64,000 nucleotides of DNA. It comes from JBKBKC01 sp046294265. Its GTDB lineage: Bacteria; Pseudomonadota; Alphaproteobacteria; Rhodobacterales; Rhodobacteraceae. Made by a program: the position numbers and the translations under genes. The notes below the pieces were generated by a model that was not told the DNA's origin, did not search any database, and saw only the letters and a program-made list of their open reading frames with translations. Shown here piece by piece: positions 52,718 through 63,058 of the stretch (within the stretch, counting starts at the first letter, position 1; each line of letters starts with the position of its first letter). The DNA lies in contig JBKBKC010000007.1 of NCBI GenBank assembly GCA_046294265.1, positions 62,001 through 126,000 on the forward strand, given 5' to 3'.

Positions 52718-52758
52718 GACGGGCGCCCGGGCAGATCCCGGCGCCCGTCCTTCTTCTT
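52718..52758 (+). terminator. Intrinsic terminator after OmpA-type gene
   Basis: GACGGGCGCC/GGCGCCCGTC ten-base arms (52718-52727 and 52740-52749) with an inner CGGG/CCCG stem are followed by a CTTCTTCTT tract. Confidence 0.85.
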
Positions 52759-52866
52759 GATCCAGACATCCAAATCCACCCGCCGCACCGGAGCCGGACC
52801 GGCGCGCCCGGATTGCCAGCGGCAGGCCCCCCAGCGCATACTGCGCGAGACGCAAGGGGCCGCCGC

Positions 52867-53852
<986 letters not shown>

Positions 53853-53853
<1 letters not shown>

Positions 53854-54854
53854 TGCGGTTCGGTCCGGTTCCGCTGGCGCAGGCGCTGGGGGCGATCCTG
53901 GCGCATTCCGAACCGCTGCCGGGCGGGCGGCTGCGCAAGGGGGGAGTGCTTGGGGCCGCCGACATCGCGAGGCTGGCGGCGGCGGGGCGCGGTTCCGTCA
54001 CCGTGGCGCAGCCCGATCCCGGCGACGTGCCCGAGGATGCGGCCGCGGCACGGCTGGCGGCGGCGCTGCTGCTGCCCGATCCGGGGGCGTCCTGTCTTGT
54101 GCCCTCTGCCGCCTTCACCGGACGGGTCAACCTGAATGCGGCCTGCGCGGGGGTCGCAGAGATCGACGTGGGTGCGGTTCATGCGATCAACCGCATCGAC
54201 CCCGCGATCACGCTGGCGACGCTGCCGCCCTGGACGCGGGTCGCGGCGGGGCAACTGGCAGCGACGGTCAAGATCATCGCCTATGCCGTGCCGGGGGCCG
54301 CGCTGGACCTGGCCTGTGTGCTGGCCGTGCAGGCGGTCCGGGTGCGCCCGGTGATGCGCGCCTCGGCGGGCCTCGTGCTGACCGAGGTGCCGGGGCAGGA
54401 CGGGAAACTGGCCGCCAAGGGACGCCGCGCGGTGGAGATGCGGCTGCGGCGGTTGGGAATGCGGCTGGAGGCGGTTCAGGTGGTGGCGCACCACGAGGCC
54501 GACATCGCGGCGGCCCTCGCCGCGATTCCGGGCGAGATGCTGTTGATCCTGACGGGCTCGGCCACCTCCGACCTGCGCGACACGGCGCCCGAGGGGCTGC
54601 GCGCGGCCGGGGGGCGGGTGATGCGCTTCGGGATGCCGGTCGATCCGGGGAACCTGCTGTTGCTGGGCGATCTGGCCGGGCGCCCGGTGATCGGTTTGCC
54701 GGGCTGTGCGCGCAGCCCCGCGCTGAACGGGGCGGACTGGGTGCTGGAGCGGCTGGCCTGCGGGATCGACCTTTCGGATGGCGACATCGCGGCGATGGGG
54801 GTGGGGGGATTGCTGAAGGAAATCCCGACCCGGCCACAGGCGCGTGAGCCCTGA
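53853..54854 (+). CDS. Molybdopterin-binding (MoaB/Mog domain) protein
   Basis: A 333-residue protein whose start overlaps the xdhC stop (TGATG). A MoeA/CinA-like molybdopterin-binding domain covers about residues 170-300: ILTGSATSDLRDTAPEGLR and GMPVDPGNLLLLGDLAGRPV are family-typical, while the N-terminal 160 residues form a separate ADIARLAAAGRGSVTVA domain found in these XdhC-linked proteins. It is thought to assist cofactor delivery to molybdenum hydroxylases, probably with the XdhC protein and a cytidylyltransferase not seen here. Confidence 0.85.
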
Positions 54855-54861
54855 GCAAAGA

Positions 54862-54878
54862 TGTCCCACGGTGGGACG
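54862..54878. promoter_or_regulatory. 17-bp TGTCCCAC palindrome, second copy
   Basis: TGTCCCACGGTGGGACG differs from the perfect copy at 34835 only in the last base. It lies seven bases after the stop of the molybdopterin-binding gene. Another palindrome, GGGTTAACCC, is at 54903-54912. Confidence 0.4.
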
Positions 54879-55009
54879 CTTCACGACGGACTGTTTTTCA
54901 ACGGGTTAACCCAAGCGAATAAACCTTTTGTCAGGGGTTGCCCGCCTTGCCGCGCCAACGGCCTGTCCCGCATCCACCGGGCGGTGCCAACAGGAAGAAG
55001 CCGCATGAG

Positions 55010-55033
55010 AAAGCCCCGCCGGCGGGCGGGGCC
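55010..55033 (-). terminator. Intrinsic terminator after infC
   Basis: Minus-strand hairpin GCCCCGCC/GGCGGGGC (arms 55014-55021 and 55026-55033, loop GGCG) followed by TTTCT in the infC direction, 43 bases past the stop. Confidence 0.8.
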
Positions 55034-55075
55034 ATGTCTTGACGGCGAAGTGGGGCGCGATGCCCTGCGCGGCCG

Positions 55076-55615
<540 letters not shown>

Positions 55616-55792
55616 GGTGGCGTTCCTTGTGTGGTGACAATCGCGATGCGCAAAATAGCCGCGCAGGCGCGCCGCTTCAACCGCAATTGAAGGCCCGGGG
55701 CGGCCATGAGGCATTGATCTTTTCAATTCGACTCATTTCTGTCATTTGCACACCGTCGCCGCGCCGCCGTCGCGGTCCGCAGGAGAAATGCA

Positions 55793-56407
55793 ATGAACAA
55801 GACCGTGATGATTGGGGCCGTGCTTGTCGCGGTCGCCGGGCTGGGGTATTACCAGTTCGGGTATGTCCCGGCGCAGCGGGCTCTGGCCGAGGCCGAGCAG
55901 GCAAGGCTGGCGGCCGAGGAAGCCGCGAAGAGGGCAGCAGAGGAGGCTGCCGCACAGGCCGCTGCCGAGGAGGCCACGCGGAAGGCGGCGGCAGAGGCTG
56001 CCGCTGCCGAGGAGGCCACGCGTAAGGCGGCGGAAGAGGCTGCCGCAGAGGCTGCCGCCGCCGAGGAGGCCACGCGTAAGGCGGCGGAAGAGGCTGCCGC
56101 AGAGGCTGCCGCCGCCGAGGAGGCCACGCGGAAGGCGGCGGAAGAGGCTGCCGCAGCGGCTGCCGCTGCCGAGGAGGCCGCGCGGAAGGCGGCGGAAGAG
56201 GCTGCCGCAGCCGCGCAGGCGCTTGATCCGGCCGCCGTTCTGGACCCAGCCAACTTCGACGCCGGGGCCGTCGTTGCGCTGATAGAGGCGTCGTCGCTGG
56301 ATGACGCGACCAAGGCCACGCTGCGCGCCGCCGTGCGTGCCGCCGAGACGAACCCGAACATCATCGGTCCGGCCTTGGGCCGGGTGCGCGCGGCCTTGGG
56401 TCTGTGA
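55793..56407 (+). CDS. Membrane-anchored Ala/Glu-repeat protein
   Basis: A 204-residue protein with an N-terminal anchor (VMIGAVLVAVAGLGYYQFGY) followed by about 115 residues of helical repeat of the form AEEATRKAAEEAAAEAAA, and a 60-residue C-terminal globular part (LDPANFDAGAVVALIEASSL to GRVRAALGL). The repeat is a likely coiled coil crossing the periplasm. It resembles TolA in composition but has no TolA C-terminal domain. The ATG at 55793 has AGGAGAAA upstream. Function unknown. Confidence 0.75.
   Translation: MNKTVMIGAVLVAVAGLGYYQFGYVPAQRALAEAEQARLAAEEAAKRAAEEAAAQAAAEEATRKAAAEAAAAEEATRKAAEEAAAEAAAAEEATRKAAEEAAAEAAAAEEATRKAAEEAAAAAAAAEEAARKAAEEAAAAAQALDPAAVLDPANFDAGAVVALIEASSLDDATKATLRAAVRAAETNPNIIGPALGRVRAALGL
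55964..56221 (+). repeat. Tandem 54-base coding repeat
   Basis: Units beginning GCCGAGGAGGCC start at 55964, 56006, 56060, 56114 and 56168. The last three intervals are 54 bases (18 codons) and the first is 42. The DNA is nearly identical between units, so copy number could change by slippage or recombination. Confidence 0.85.
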
Positions 56408-56412
56408 CCTGT

Positions 56413-56445
56413 CCGGGTGCCGCGCCCGGCGGGCGTGGCACCCGG
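56413..56445. terminator. Bidirectional hairpin between convergent genes
   Basis: CCGGGTGCC/GGCACCCGG nine-base arms with an inner CGCCC/GGGCG stem. It lies between the Ala/Glu-repeat gene and fpr, which converge, and lacks a clear T-tract. Confidence 0.65.
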
Positions 56446-56454
56446 CCCCGAGCG

Positions 56455-57300
56455 TCAGATGCCGTCGCCCACGAAGGCTTTTTCGACCACATACTCGCCG
56501 GGCTCGCTGTTGGCCCCCTCGCGCAGGCCCCAGCCCTCAAGGATTGCCTTGACGTCGATGTTGAACGCGAGGCTGCCGCAAACCATGGCGCGGTCGGTCG
56601 CAGGGTCCATCGGGCCGGGGATGCCGAGGTCGGAAAAGACCTTGGCGGACGACAGGTTGTCGGTCACCCGCCCCATCCGGGCCGAGGGTTCGCGGGTTGT
56701 GGTGGGATAGTAGAGAAGCTTGCCCGCCGCCAGTTCGCCCACCAGCTCATCCGCGCGAAGCGCTTCGACCAGCCGGTGGCCGTATTCCAGCTCGGCCAGC
56801 TCGCGGCAGGTGTGCATCATGATGACCTGATCGTATTTCTCGTAGGTTTCGGGGTCGCGCATCAGGCTGGCGAAGGGGGCGATGCCGGTGCCGGTGGCCA
56901 GGAACCACAGGCGCCGCCCGGGCAACAGCGCGTCATGAACCAGCGTGCCCACGGGTTTGGGGCGCAGGATGATCTGGTCGCCCGGCCGGATATGCTGCAA
57001 GCGGCTGGTCAGCGGGCCATCGGGCACCTTGATCGAATAGAACTCCAGTTCCTCGTCCCAGGAGGGTGAGGCGATGGAATAGGCACGCAAAAGCGGTTTG
57101 CCGGTGTCGCCCAGAAGCCCGATCATCACGAATTCGCCGGACCGGAAGCGCAGCGAGGCGGGGCGCGTCACGCGGAACGAGAACAGCCGGTCGGTCCAGT
57201 GGGTGACGGCGGTCACGGTCTGGGCGTCGGGCAGGTGGGGTTTGGCGGCGGGGATGGGGCTGGCGTCGGTCATCAGGGTCGCTTTGGTCATGAGGGTCAT
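56455..57300 (-). CDS. fpr: Ferredoxin--NADP reductase
   Basis: FAD enzyme moving electrons between NADPH and ferredoxin or flavodoxin. About 281 residues; the start is uncertain (ATG at 57300, 57291 or 57273) because the upstream sequence carries a repeated ATGACC. Motifs: LLRAYSIASP (FAD), LATGTGIAPFASLMRD (NADP), and a C-terminal VEKAFVGDGI. It lies after the sulfate assimilation genes with a 70-base gap, and may supply electrons to the sulfite reductase CysI, which is of the ferredoxin-like type. Confidence 0.9.
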   Translation of the reverse strand: MTLMTKATLMTDASPIPAAKPHLPDAQTVTAVTHWTDRLFSFRVTRPASLRFRSGEFVMIGLLGDTGKPLLRAYSIASPSWDEELEFYSIKVPDGPLTSRLQHIRPGDQIILRPKPVGTLVHDALLPGRRLWFLATGTGIAPFASLMRDPETYEKYDQVIMMHTCRELAELEYGHRLVEALRADELVGELAAGKLLYYPTTTREPSARMGRVTDNLSSAKVFSDLGIPGPMDPATDRAMVCGSLAFNIDVKAILEGWGLREGANSEPGEYVVEKAFVGDGI

Positions 57301-57369
57301 CCCGGTCTGCACCGGCCTTCCATCTTTAGCGTTGATCGAAGTCAGGTGAAAGTCGCGCCCGCAACAGGT

Positions 57370-57777
57370 TCAGGCGCGCAGGCGCGACTGATGGTCATGG
57401 GCGCGCCAGTCGGCGCGGGCCTGCCACTGGCAGGCGGGCTGGCGGGCGGCAAGGTCGTCCGCGATCTCCACCTCATCGAACCCCACGCGGCGGGCCATGG
57501 CATATTGGTCGGCGATCACATGGCCATGCGCGCGCAGGCGGCCCTGGTAGCCCAGCATCCGCAGGCGGCGGGCCAGGGTGAAGCCGCGCCCGTCGCTGAA
57601 GGCGGGAAAGGCGATGCGGATAAGCGCGAACTGTGGCAGGTGGGGGGCCAGCGCCTCGGGATCGGCGGTGTTGGGCAGGTCTAGCGCGCGTGTGTCGGGG
57701 GTGAGGTCGGGCAGGGCGGTGAAGCCTTCGTTCCAGTCCTCGGGGCCAAAGCCCGCGTCGGTGACGAGGACGGTCAT
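57370..57777 (-). CDS. DUF934 family protein
   Basis: A 135-residue protein of the DUF934 family that nearly always accompanies cysI and cysH in alphaproteobacteria. GRGFTLARRLRMLGYQGRLR and the VIADQYAMARRVGFDEVEI region are characteristic. It probably assists the sulfite reductase step; no catalytic motif is visible. It overlaps cysH by four bases. Confidence 0.85.
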   Translation of the reverse strand: MTVLVTDAGFGPEDWNEGFTALPDLTPDTRALDLPNTADPEALAPHLPQFALIRIAFPAFSDGRGFTLARRLRMLGYQGRLRAHGHVIADQYAMARRVGFDEVEIADDLAARQPACQWQARADWRAHDHQSRLRA

Positions 57778-58523
57778 GCCGCGTTCTCCTTGGGGATGCG
57801 GACGGCGCGGCCGTCCACGAAATGAATGCCGCATTCGGTTTTTTCGCTGTTGCGCCAGCGGCCTGCGCGCGGGTCTTCACCCTGCGCCACGGGGCTTGTG
57901 CAGGGGGCGCAGCCGATGGAAGGGTAGCCGCGCGCCACCAGGGGGTGGCGCGGCAGGCGGTTGTTGACCATGTAATCCTCCAGATCCTCGCGGCCCCAAT
58001 GGGCCAGCGGATTGACCTTGATGCGGGTGTCGCCCTCGGCCTCGAAGAACTCCACCGCCGCGCGGCCCGCGCCCTGGAACCGCTTGCGCCCGGTGATCCA
58101 GCCGTCGAAATCCCGCAGCGCGCGCTCCAGCGGTTCGATCTTGCGCACCGCGCAGCAGGCGTCGGTGTTGAACTGGTGCAGGGTGCCGTCGGGGTCCTCA
58201 TGGGCGACGCGGGGCTGGGCCGCGCGGATCGTGCGGATGTCGCACAGGTGCAGCCGTTCGGCCACCTCGCGCTGATAGTCCAGCGTTTCGGGGAACAGCA
58301 TCCGGGTGTCGATGAACAGCACCGGCGTTTCCGGCGCGATCACACTGACCAGATGCAACAGGACAACCGATTCCGCCCCGAAGGACGACACCAGCGCAAC
58401 CCGGCCAAGGTCGGCGTCGCGCAGCGCATGCTCCAGCACCGCCGTCGCCCCATGGTGTCGGTAGCGTGCATTCAGCGCGGCCACCCGGTCGGGCACCGGG
58501 CCTTGCGGCAGATCACGCGGCAT
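57774..58523 (-). CDS. cysH: Adenylyl-sulfate / phosphoadenylyl-sulfate reductase
   Basis: Reduces activated sulfate to sulfite. 249 residues from the ATG at 58523. C123-C124 (TDACCAVRK) and C205-x2-C208 (GCAPCTSP) form the CC...CxxC set that binds a [4Fe-4S] cluster, which marks the APS-type reductase; C231 in KTECGIH is the catalytic cysteine. PP-loop SSFGAES lies at about 46-52. It overlaps cysI by 11 bases. Confidence 0.94.
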   Translation of the reverse strand: MPRDLPQGPVPDRVAALNARYRHHGATAVLEHALRDADLGRVALVSSFGAESVVLLHLVSVIAPETPVLFIDTRMLFPETLDYQREVAERLHLCDIRTIRAAQPRVAHEDPDGTLHQFNTDACCAVRKIEPLERALRDFDGWITGRKRFQGAGRAAVEFFEAEGDTRIKVNPLAHWGREDLEDYMVNNRLPRHPLVARGYPSIGCAPCTSPVAQGEDPRAGRWRNSEKTECGIHFVDGRAVRIPKENAA

Positions 58524-60180
58524 CGCGCGCCTCTTCGCCGTAAAGGGCGGCCTTGAACGGGGGCAGGCCGAGGCGGCGGTAGGCGGCGAGGAAGGTCTCC
58601 TCTGGGCCCTCGCGCAGGGCAAGATAGGCGCTGATCAGGCGTTCCACCGCCGGCACGATCTCGTCATAGGCAAAGCCCGGCCCGGCGCGTTCGCCGATCA
58701 CCGCCGTTTCGGTGCCATCGCCGCCCAGCGTGATCTGGTAGTTCTCGACGCCTGCGCGATCGAGGCCCAGGATGCCGATATGGCCCACATGGTGGTGCCC
58801 GCAGGCGTTGATGCAGCCCGAGATCTTGATCTTCAGGGGGCCGATGTCGTGTTCAAGGTCCAGCGCCTGGAACCGCGTGGCGATCTCTTGCGCGATGGGG
58901 ATCGAGCGGGCGGTGGCAAGGGCGCAATAATCCATGCCGGGGCAGGCGATGATGTCGGAGATCTGGCCCACATTGGCCGTGGCAAGGCCCGCCTGCGACA
59001 GCGCCACGTGCAGGGCGGGCAGGTCGGATTTGGCGACATGGGGCAGGATGACGTTCTGCTCGTGGCTGATGCGGATCTCGGAATAGCCATAGGTTTCCGC
59101 AAGATCGGCGATGACCCTCATCTGTTCGGCAGTCGCGTCGCCGGGCGTGGCCCCATGCGCCTTGAGGCTGATCGTGACGATGGCATGGTCGGCGCGGCGG
59201 TGCGGCGCAAGGTTGGTGTCGGCCCAGGCCCGAAACACCGCATCGTTGGCGTGGAAGGCGTCAAAGGCATCGGTGCCTGCGTCGCGGAAGGCGGGCGGGG
59301 CAAAGGCGGCCTCGATCCGGCCCAGCAGCGCCTGATCGGCCCCGCCGAAGAGCGGGCGCAATTCGGCGAAGCGATCCTCGATCATCCGGGTTATCTCAGT
59401 CTTTCCCGTCTCATGCACGGTGATCTTGATGCGCGCCTTGTATTTGTTGTCGCGCCGCCCGAGGGCGTTGTAGACGCTGAGCACGGCTTCCACATAGGGC
59501 AAGAGGTCGGCTTTGGGCAGGAAGTCCCGCACCGTGTGGCCGATCATCGGCGTGCGGCCCAGACCGCCGCCTACGATCACCTCGAAACCGGGTTCTCCAC
59601 CCGCGTTGCGGATCATGCGCAGGCCGATGTCATGGGCGCGGGTCACGGCGCGATCGTTGGGCGACCCGGTGATGGCGATCTTGAACTTGCGGGGCAGGAA
59701 CTGGAATTCCGGGTGGTCGGTGGACCATTGCCGGAGGAGTTCGGCCACCGGGCGGGGATCCTCGATCTCATCCGCCGCAGCGCCCGCGAAATGGTCGGCG
59801 GTGACATTGCGGACGCAGTTGCCGCTGGTCTGGATGGCGTGCATCCCCACATCGGCGAGGGCCTGCAGGATGGCGGGCACGTCGGGCAGTTTCGGCCAGT
59901 TGAACTGGATGTTCTGGCGGGTGGTGAAATGGCCGTAGCCCTTGTCATAGGTGTCGGCGATCATCGCCAGTTGCCGCATCTGGCGCGGGTTCAGCGTGCC
60001 ATAGGGGATGGCCACACGCAGCATGTAGGCGTGAAGTTGCAGATAAAGGCCGTTCATCAGGCGCAGCGGGCGGAATTCATCCTCGGTCAGGGAGCCATCC
60101 AGACGGCGTGCCACCTGATCCGAGAACTGCGCCACGCGGGCGCGCACGAAAGCCTCGTCGAATTCGGAATAGTCATACAT
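58513..60180 (-). CDS. cysI: Sulfite/nitrite reductase hemoprotein (siroheme, [4Fe-4S])
   Basis: Reduces sulfite to sulfide with six electrons using siroheme. 555 residues from the ATG at 60180 (MYDYSEFDEAFV). The [4Fe-4S] and siroheme ligands are C413 and C419 (ACPGMDYC), then C456 and C460 (GCINACGHHHVGHIG). The sequence is of the single-chain type, fitting electron supply from ferredoxin or Fpr rather than CysJ. It lies inside the cobA-DUF2849-cysI-cysH operon with short overlaps. A nitrite reductase role is less likely given cysH. Confidence 0.92.
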   Translation of the reverse strand: MYDYSEFDEAFVRARVAQFSDQVARRLDGSLTEDEFRPLRLMNGLYLQLHAYMLRVAIPYGTLNPRQMRQLAMIADTYDKGYGHFTTRQNIQFNWPKLPDVPAILQALADVGMHAIQTSGNCVRNVTADHFAGAAADEIEDPRPVAELLRQWSTDHPEFQFLPRKFKIAITGSPNDRAVTRAHDIGLRMIRNAGGEPGFEVIVGGGLGRTPMIGHTVRDFLPKADLLPYVEAVLSVYNALGRRDNKYKARIKITVHETGKTEITRMIEDRFAELRPLFGGADQALLGRIEAAFAPPAFRDAGTDAFDAFHANDAVFRAWADTNLAPHRRADHAIVTISLKAHGATPGDATAEQMRVIADLAETYGYSEIRISHEQNVILPHVAKSDLPALHVALSQAGLATANVGQISDIIACPGMDYCALATARSIPIAQEIATRFQALDLEHDIGPLKIKISGCINACGHHHVGHIGILGLDRAGVENYQITLGGDGTETAVIGERAGPGFAYDEIVPAVERLISAYLALREGPEETFLAAYRRLGLPPFKAALYGEEARDAA

Positions 60181-60478
60181 GGCGGTCTGCCTGTTTCCCG
60201 TGGGGATAGTTGGAGGGACCGCGCGTGCGGACGCCTTCGCGGAAATGCACGGGCTCGGGGCCCTTGGTGCCCATCCTCGCATCCGCGAGATAGGCCCCCA
60301 CCACCACCTGCCGCTGTGAGGCGGCATGAAGGAGGCGCATCTGCGCCTCGGCGTCATCCTCGATCAGCTCGGCCTCATGGTGGTGGCGCGTCCAGCGGTC
60401 ATCGGCGGTGAGGTAGACCACATCGCCCTCGATGAGTGCATTGGCGGTGACGACCTTGGGGGTGAACCGGTGTTTCAT
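60173..60478 (-). CDS. DUF2849 family protein
   Basis: A 101-residue protein with TPKVVTANALIEGDVVYLTA and a C-terminal FREGVRTRGPSNYPHGKQ, typical of DUF2849. It stands between cobA and cysI with overlaps of four and eight bases. The function is unknown, but the genomic position is constant in this lineage and suggests a role in sulfite reduction or siroheme loading. Confidence 0.87.
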   Translation of the reverse strand: MKHRFTPKVVTANALIEGDVVYLTADDRWTRHHHEAELIEDDAEAQMRLLHAASQRQVVVGAYLADARMGTKGPEPVHFREGVRTRGPSNYPHGKQADRHV

Positions 60479-61224
60479 GCTTGCGCTTCCTTGAGGGCCG
60501 GGAGGGCGGCGGTGGCCGCGCGGGGGGCGAGGCCGAAGAGGATGACGGCGGGGCCCTCGGCCCGTGCAACCGCAGCGGGCAGGGTGGCGAGGGTGGCGCC
60601 GATGATCGCCTCATCCGCGCGGGACATATTGGCGACGATGGTGAGGGGGGTGGCGGGATCGGCCCCGTGCATCATCAGGCGGCCCTGCACGAAACGGGCG
60701 GAAGCCTTGCCCATGTAGATCGCCGCGACCTCGCCGGGGCGGGCCATCCCGCGCCAGTCCTGTTCGGCATAGCCCGTCATGTCATGGCCGGTGACGATGC
60801 GCAGGCTGGCGTTGCGGCCGCGCCGGGTGAGCGACTGGCCGATCCGCGCGGCGGCGACGGTGGCCGAGGTGAGGCCGGGAAGAATGCGGAAGGGGAGGCC
60901 CGCCGCTTCCAGCGCCTCGATCTCTTCGTCCAGCCGCCCGAAGATGCCGCAATCGCCGCCCTTGAGCCGCACCACCCGCGCGCCGGTCAGGGCATGGGCG
61001 ACGAGCGTGGCGTTGATGTCGGTCTGGGGCGTGGAGGGGCCGAACCCCTCTTTGCCCGCGTCGATGCGGCGGGCGGTGGCGGGGATCAGGGCGAGGATCT
61101 CGGGGCCGACGAGGCGGTCATGGATCACGACCTCGGCCCCCTCCAGCGCGCGAAGGGCGCCGAGGGTCAGGTATTCGGCGGCACCGGGGCCTGCGCCGAC
61201 GAAGAGGACGGGATGGTGGGGCAT
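60475..61224 (-). CDS. cobA: Uroporphyrinogen-III C-methyltransferase (siroheme)
   Basis: Methylates uroporphyrinogen III twice to precorrin-2, the precursor of siroheme and B12. 249 residues. VLFVGAGPGAAEYLTLGALR (SAM binding), RLKGGDCGIFGRLDEE, LPFRILPGLTSATVAAARIGQS and VTGHD are the signature motifs of this group. As the first gene before cysI it most likely serves siroheme synthesis. It shares its intergenic region with a divergent Lrp-type gene. Confidence 0.94.
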   Translation of the reverse strand: MPHHPVLFVGAGPGAAEYLTLGALRALEGAEVVIHDRLVGPEILALIPATARRIDAGKEGFGPSTPQTDINATLVAHALTGARVVRLKGGDCGIFGRLDEEIEALEAAGLPFRILPGLTSATVAAARIGQSLTRRGRNASLRIVTGHDMTGYAEQDWRGMARPGEVAAIYMGKASARFVQGRLMMHGADPATPLTIVANMSRADEAIIGATLATLPAAVARAEGPAVILFGLAPRAATAALPALKEAQA

Positions 61225-61249
61225 GGCGGAACCTCGGATGTTGCGGGGT

Positions 61250-61264
61250 CAATATAGGATATTG
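61250..61264. promoter_or_regulatory. Candidate Lrp-type operator
   Basis: CAATAT-AGG-ATATTG is a 15-base perfect inverted repeat, A/T-rich in a G/C-rich setting, which matches the size of Lrp/AsnC binding sites. It sits between cobA and the lrp-type gene. Longer arms GCGGAAC and GTTCCGC flank it at 61226-61232 and 61264-61270. Confidence 0.5.
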
Positions 61265-61361
61265 TTCCGCTTGGGGGCCATGGGGGGTTGCAGATAAGGA
61301 TTTATGTTCTATTCTGGCGGCGATGCGGGAGGGATTTCCCGCAAAACCACGGGGGGCGGTA

Positions 61362-61823
61362 ATGGCGGTCCGGCTGGACGAGATCGACCGGAAAATCCTT
61401 GGCGAGTTGCAGGCCGATGCCGCGCAGTCGCTGGACGAGATCGCGCGGAAGGTGGGGTCGTCCAAGACCCCGGTCTGGAACCGGATCAAGCGGATGCGCG
61501 AGGCGGGCGTGATCCTGCGCCAGACCGCGATCCTCGACCCCGAGGCGCTGGGGCTGGAGGCCTGTTTCTTCGTGCTGATCCGCACCAGCGAGCATGAGGC
61601 GGAGTGGCAGCGGCGGTTCCTCACGGCGCTGCGCGAGCGGCCCGAGGTGCTGGAGGCGCACCGGCTGGCGGGCGACATCGACTATATCCTGAAGGTGCGG
61701 GTCAAGAACGCGCGGGCCTATGACACGTTCTATCAGGCGCTGATCGCGGAGGTGCGGATCTACAATGTGACGGCACTTTTGAGCATGGAGGAGATCAAGG
61801 CGACCACCGTTCTGCCTGTGTGA
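61362..61823 (+). CDS. Lrp/AsnC family transcriptional regulator
   Basis: A 153-residue DNA-binding protein. LDEIDRKILGELQADAAQSL and DEIARKVGSSKTPVWNRIKR form the helix-turn-helix domain, followed by a RAM effector domain (AGDIDYILKVRVKNARAYDT). The ATG at 61362 is chosen over 61323, which is upstream of the usual start. Divergent from the sulfate operon; regulation of cobA-cysI-cysH is inferred from position and the palindrome. The effector is likely an amino acid. Confidence 0.9.
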   Translation: MAVRLDEIDRKILGELQADAAQSLDEIARKVGSSKTPVWNRIKRMREAGVILRQTAILDPEALGLEACFFVLIRTSEHEAEWQRRFLTALRERPEVLEAHRLAGDIDYILKVRVKNARAYDTFYQALIAEVRIYNVTALLSMEEIKATTVLPV

Positions 61824-61850
61824 GACGTCCGGGGCGCTGCCCCGGGCCCC

Positions 61851-61873
61851 GGGATATTTGGGGACAGAAGAAG
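61851..61873 (+). repeat. Interspersed GGGATATTTGGGGACAG element
   Basis: GGGATATTTGGGGACAGAAG follows a CCCGGG-rich palindrome between the lrp-type gene and the P450 gene, ending a few bases before the P450 stop codon. Confidence 0.65.
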
Positions 61874-61876
61874 CCG

Positions 61877-63058
61877 TCAGCGGGAAAGATGGAGCGCCTG
61901 CAGGCCGTGGAAGTGGTAACTGTCGGCATAGGCGGGCGGGGCGGCGAGGCGCAGGCGGGGCAGGCGGGCGAAGAGGATCGGCAGGGCGGTCTGGAGTTCC
62001 AGCCGGGCCAGGGGGGCACCCACGCAGAAATGCAGGCCCGCGCCGAAGGCGAGGTTGGGTTTTTCGGGGCGCGCGGGGTCGAAGCGGTGGGGGGCGTGCC
62101 AGACGCCCGGATCGCGGTTGGCGGCGCCGAGGAGGAGTGCGATTTTCGTGCCCTTGGGGATTGTGTGGCCCATGATCTCGATATCCGCATAGGCGTGGCG
62201 GGTGAAGAGGTGGAGGGGCGGGTCGTAGCGCAGGATTTCCTCAACGGTGGCCGCGATGTGGTCGGGAGCGAGGGTGCGGGGCGCGGTGGCGGCTTCGAGC
62301 AGCGTTTTCACGCCGTTGCCGAGGGTGTGGACGGTCGCCTCATGGCCTGCGTTCAAAAGGAGGATGCAGGTGGCGATGAGTTCGTCGGTGCTCAGACGGT
62401 CGCCATCTTGTTCGGCGGCGATCAGGTGGGTGATGAGGTCATCGGCGGGCCTTGTGCGGCGGGCGTCGATGTAGCCGCGCAGGAAGGCGGAGAAGTCGGC
62501 GGCGGCGCGGGCGGCGCGGTCCTCGTCGGCGCGGGTGCGGCGGGCCATGTACATGCCGACCATGGCATTCGACCAGCGCAGGAGGTCGGGGGCCATCGCT
62601 TCGGGCACGCCGAGCAGGCGGGCGATCACGATGACGGGAAGTTTCTGCGCGAAGTCGGGCAGGAGGTCGAATTCGCCCGGAGGCAGGGCGTCGATCAGGG
62701 TGTGGGCAAGGGCCGCGATCTCGGGCGCCATCGCGTTGATGCGGCGCGAGGTGAAGGCGCGCAGCACGAGGCTGCGCAGGCGGGTGTGGCGGGGAGGCTC
62801 CAGCTCCAGCATCGAATGGTTTTCGACCGCGTAGAAGGGGGCGAGGTGGCGCGGGACGGGGGCGCGCGCCTCGGGCGGGGCCTCGCGGCCCAAGCGCCGG
62901 TCGCGCAGGAGGGCGTTGACGGCGGCGGCATTGCCGGTGCAGGCCATGCCGTAATCCTGCCAGTGGAAAAAGGGGCCCTGGCTGCGGGCGCGGTCGTAGA
63001 ACGGATAGGGGTTCTGCACGAAGGCGGGGTCGGTGGGCGATTGCGCGAGGGTCTGCAT
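61877..63058 (-). CDS. Cytochrome P450
   Basis: A 393-residue soluble bacterial P450. Heme-binding C345 lies in FGAGLHFCVGAPLARLE; the ExxR motif is E274-R277 (EEILR); the I-helix oxygen motif is AGHEAT (237-242). The ATG at 63058 overlaps the preceding EamA stop (TGATG). The class resembles bacterial CYP107-like enzymes that act on lipids, terpenes or macrolides, but no substrate can be named. No ferredoxin gene is adjacent. Confidence 0.9.
   Translation of the reverse strand: MQTLAQSPTDPAFVQNPYPFYDRARSQGPFFHWQDYGMACTGNAAAVNALLRDRRLGREAPPEARAPVPRHLAPFYAVENHSMLELEPPRHTRLRSLVLRAFTSRRINAMAPEIAALAHTLIDALPPGEFDLLPDFAQKLPVIVIARLLGVPEAMAPDLLRWSNAMVGMYMARRTRADEDRAARAAADFSAFLRGYIDARRTRPADDLITHLIAAEQDGDRLSTDELIATCILLLNAGHEATVHTLGNGVKTLLEAATAPRTLAPDHIAATVEEILRYDPPLHLFTRHAYADIEIMGHTIPKGTKIALLLGAANRDPGVWHAPHRFDPARPEKPNLAFGAGLHFCVGAPLARLELQTALPILFARLPRLRLAAPPAYADSYHFHGLQALHLSR

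Noticed and set aside
55964..56221. Regular repeats that might be a CRISPR array
   Set aside because: Units are contiguous without spacers and encode an in-frame Ala/Glu helix in a gene with a start, anchor and stop.
57300..57340. Leader peptide before fpr (eight codons, minus strand)
   Set aside because: An ATG with a short reading frame MEGRCRPG lies upstream of fpr, but it has no Cys or amino-acid run suggesting attenuation.
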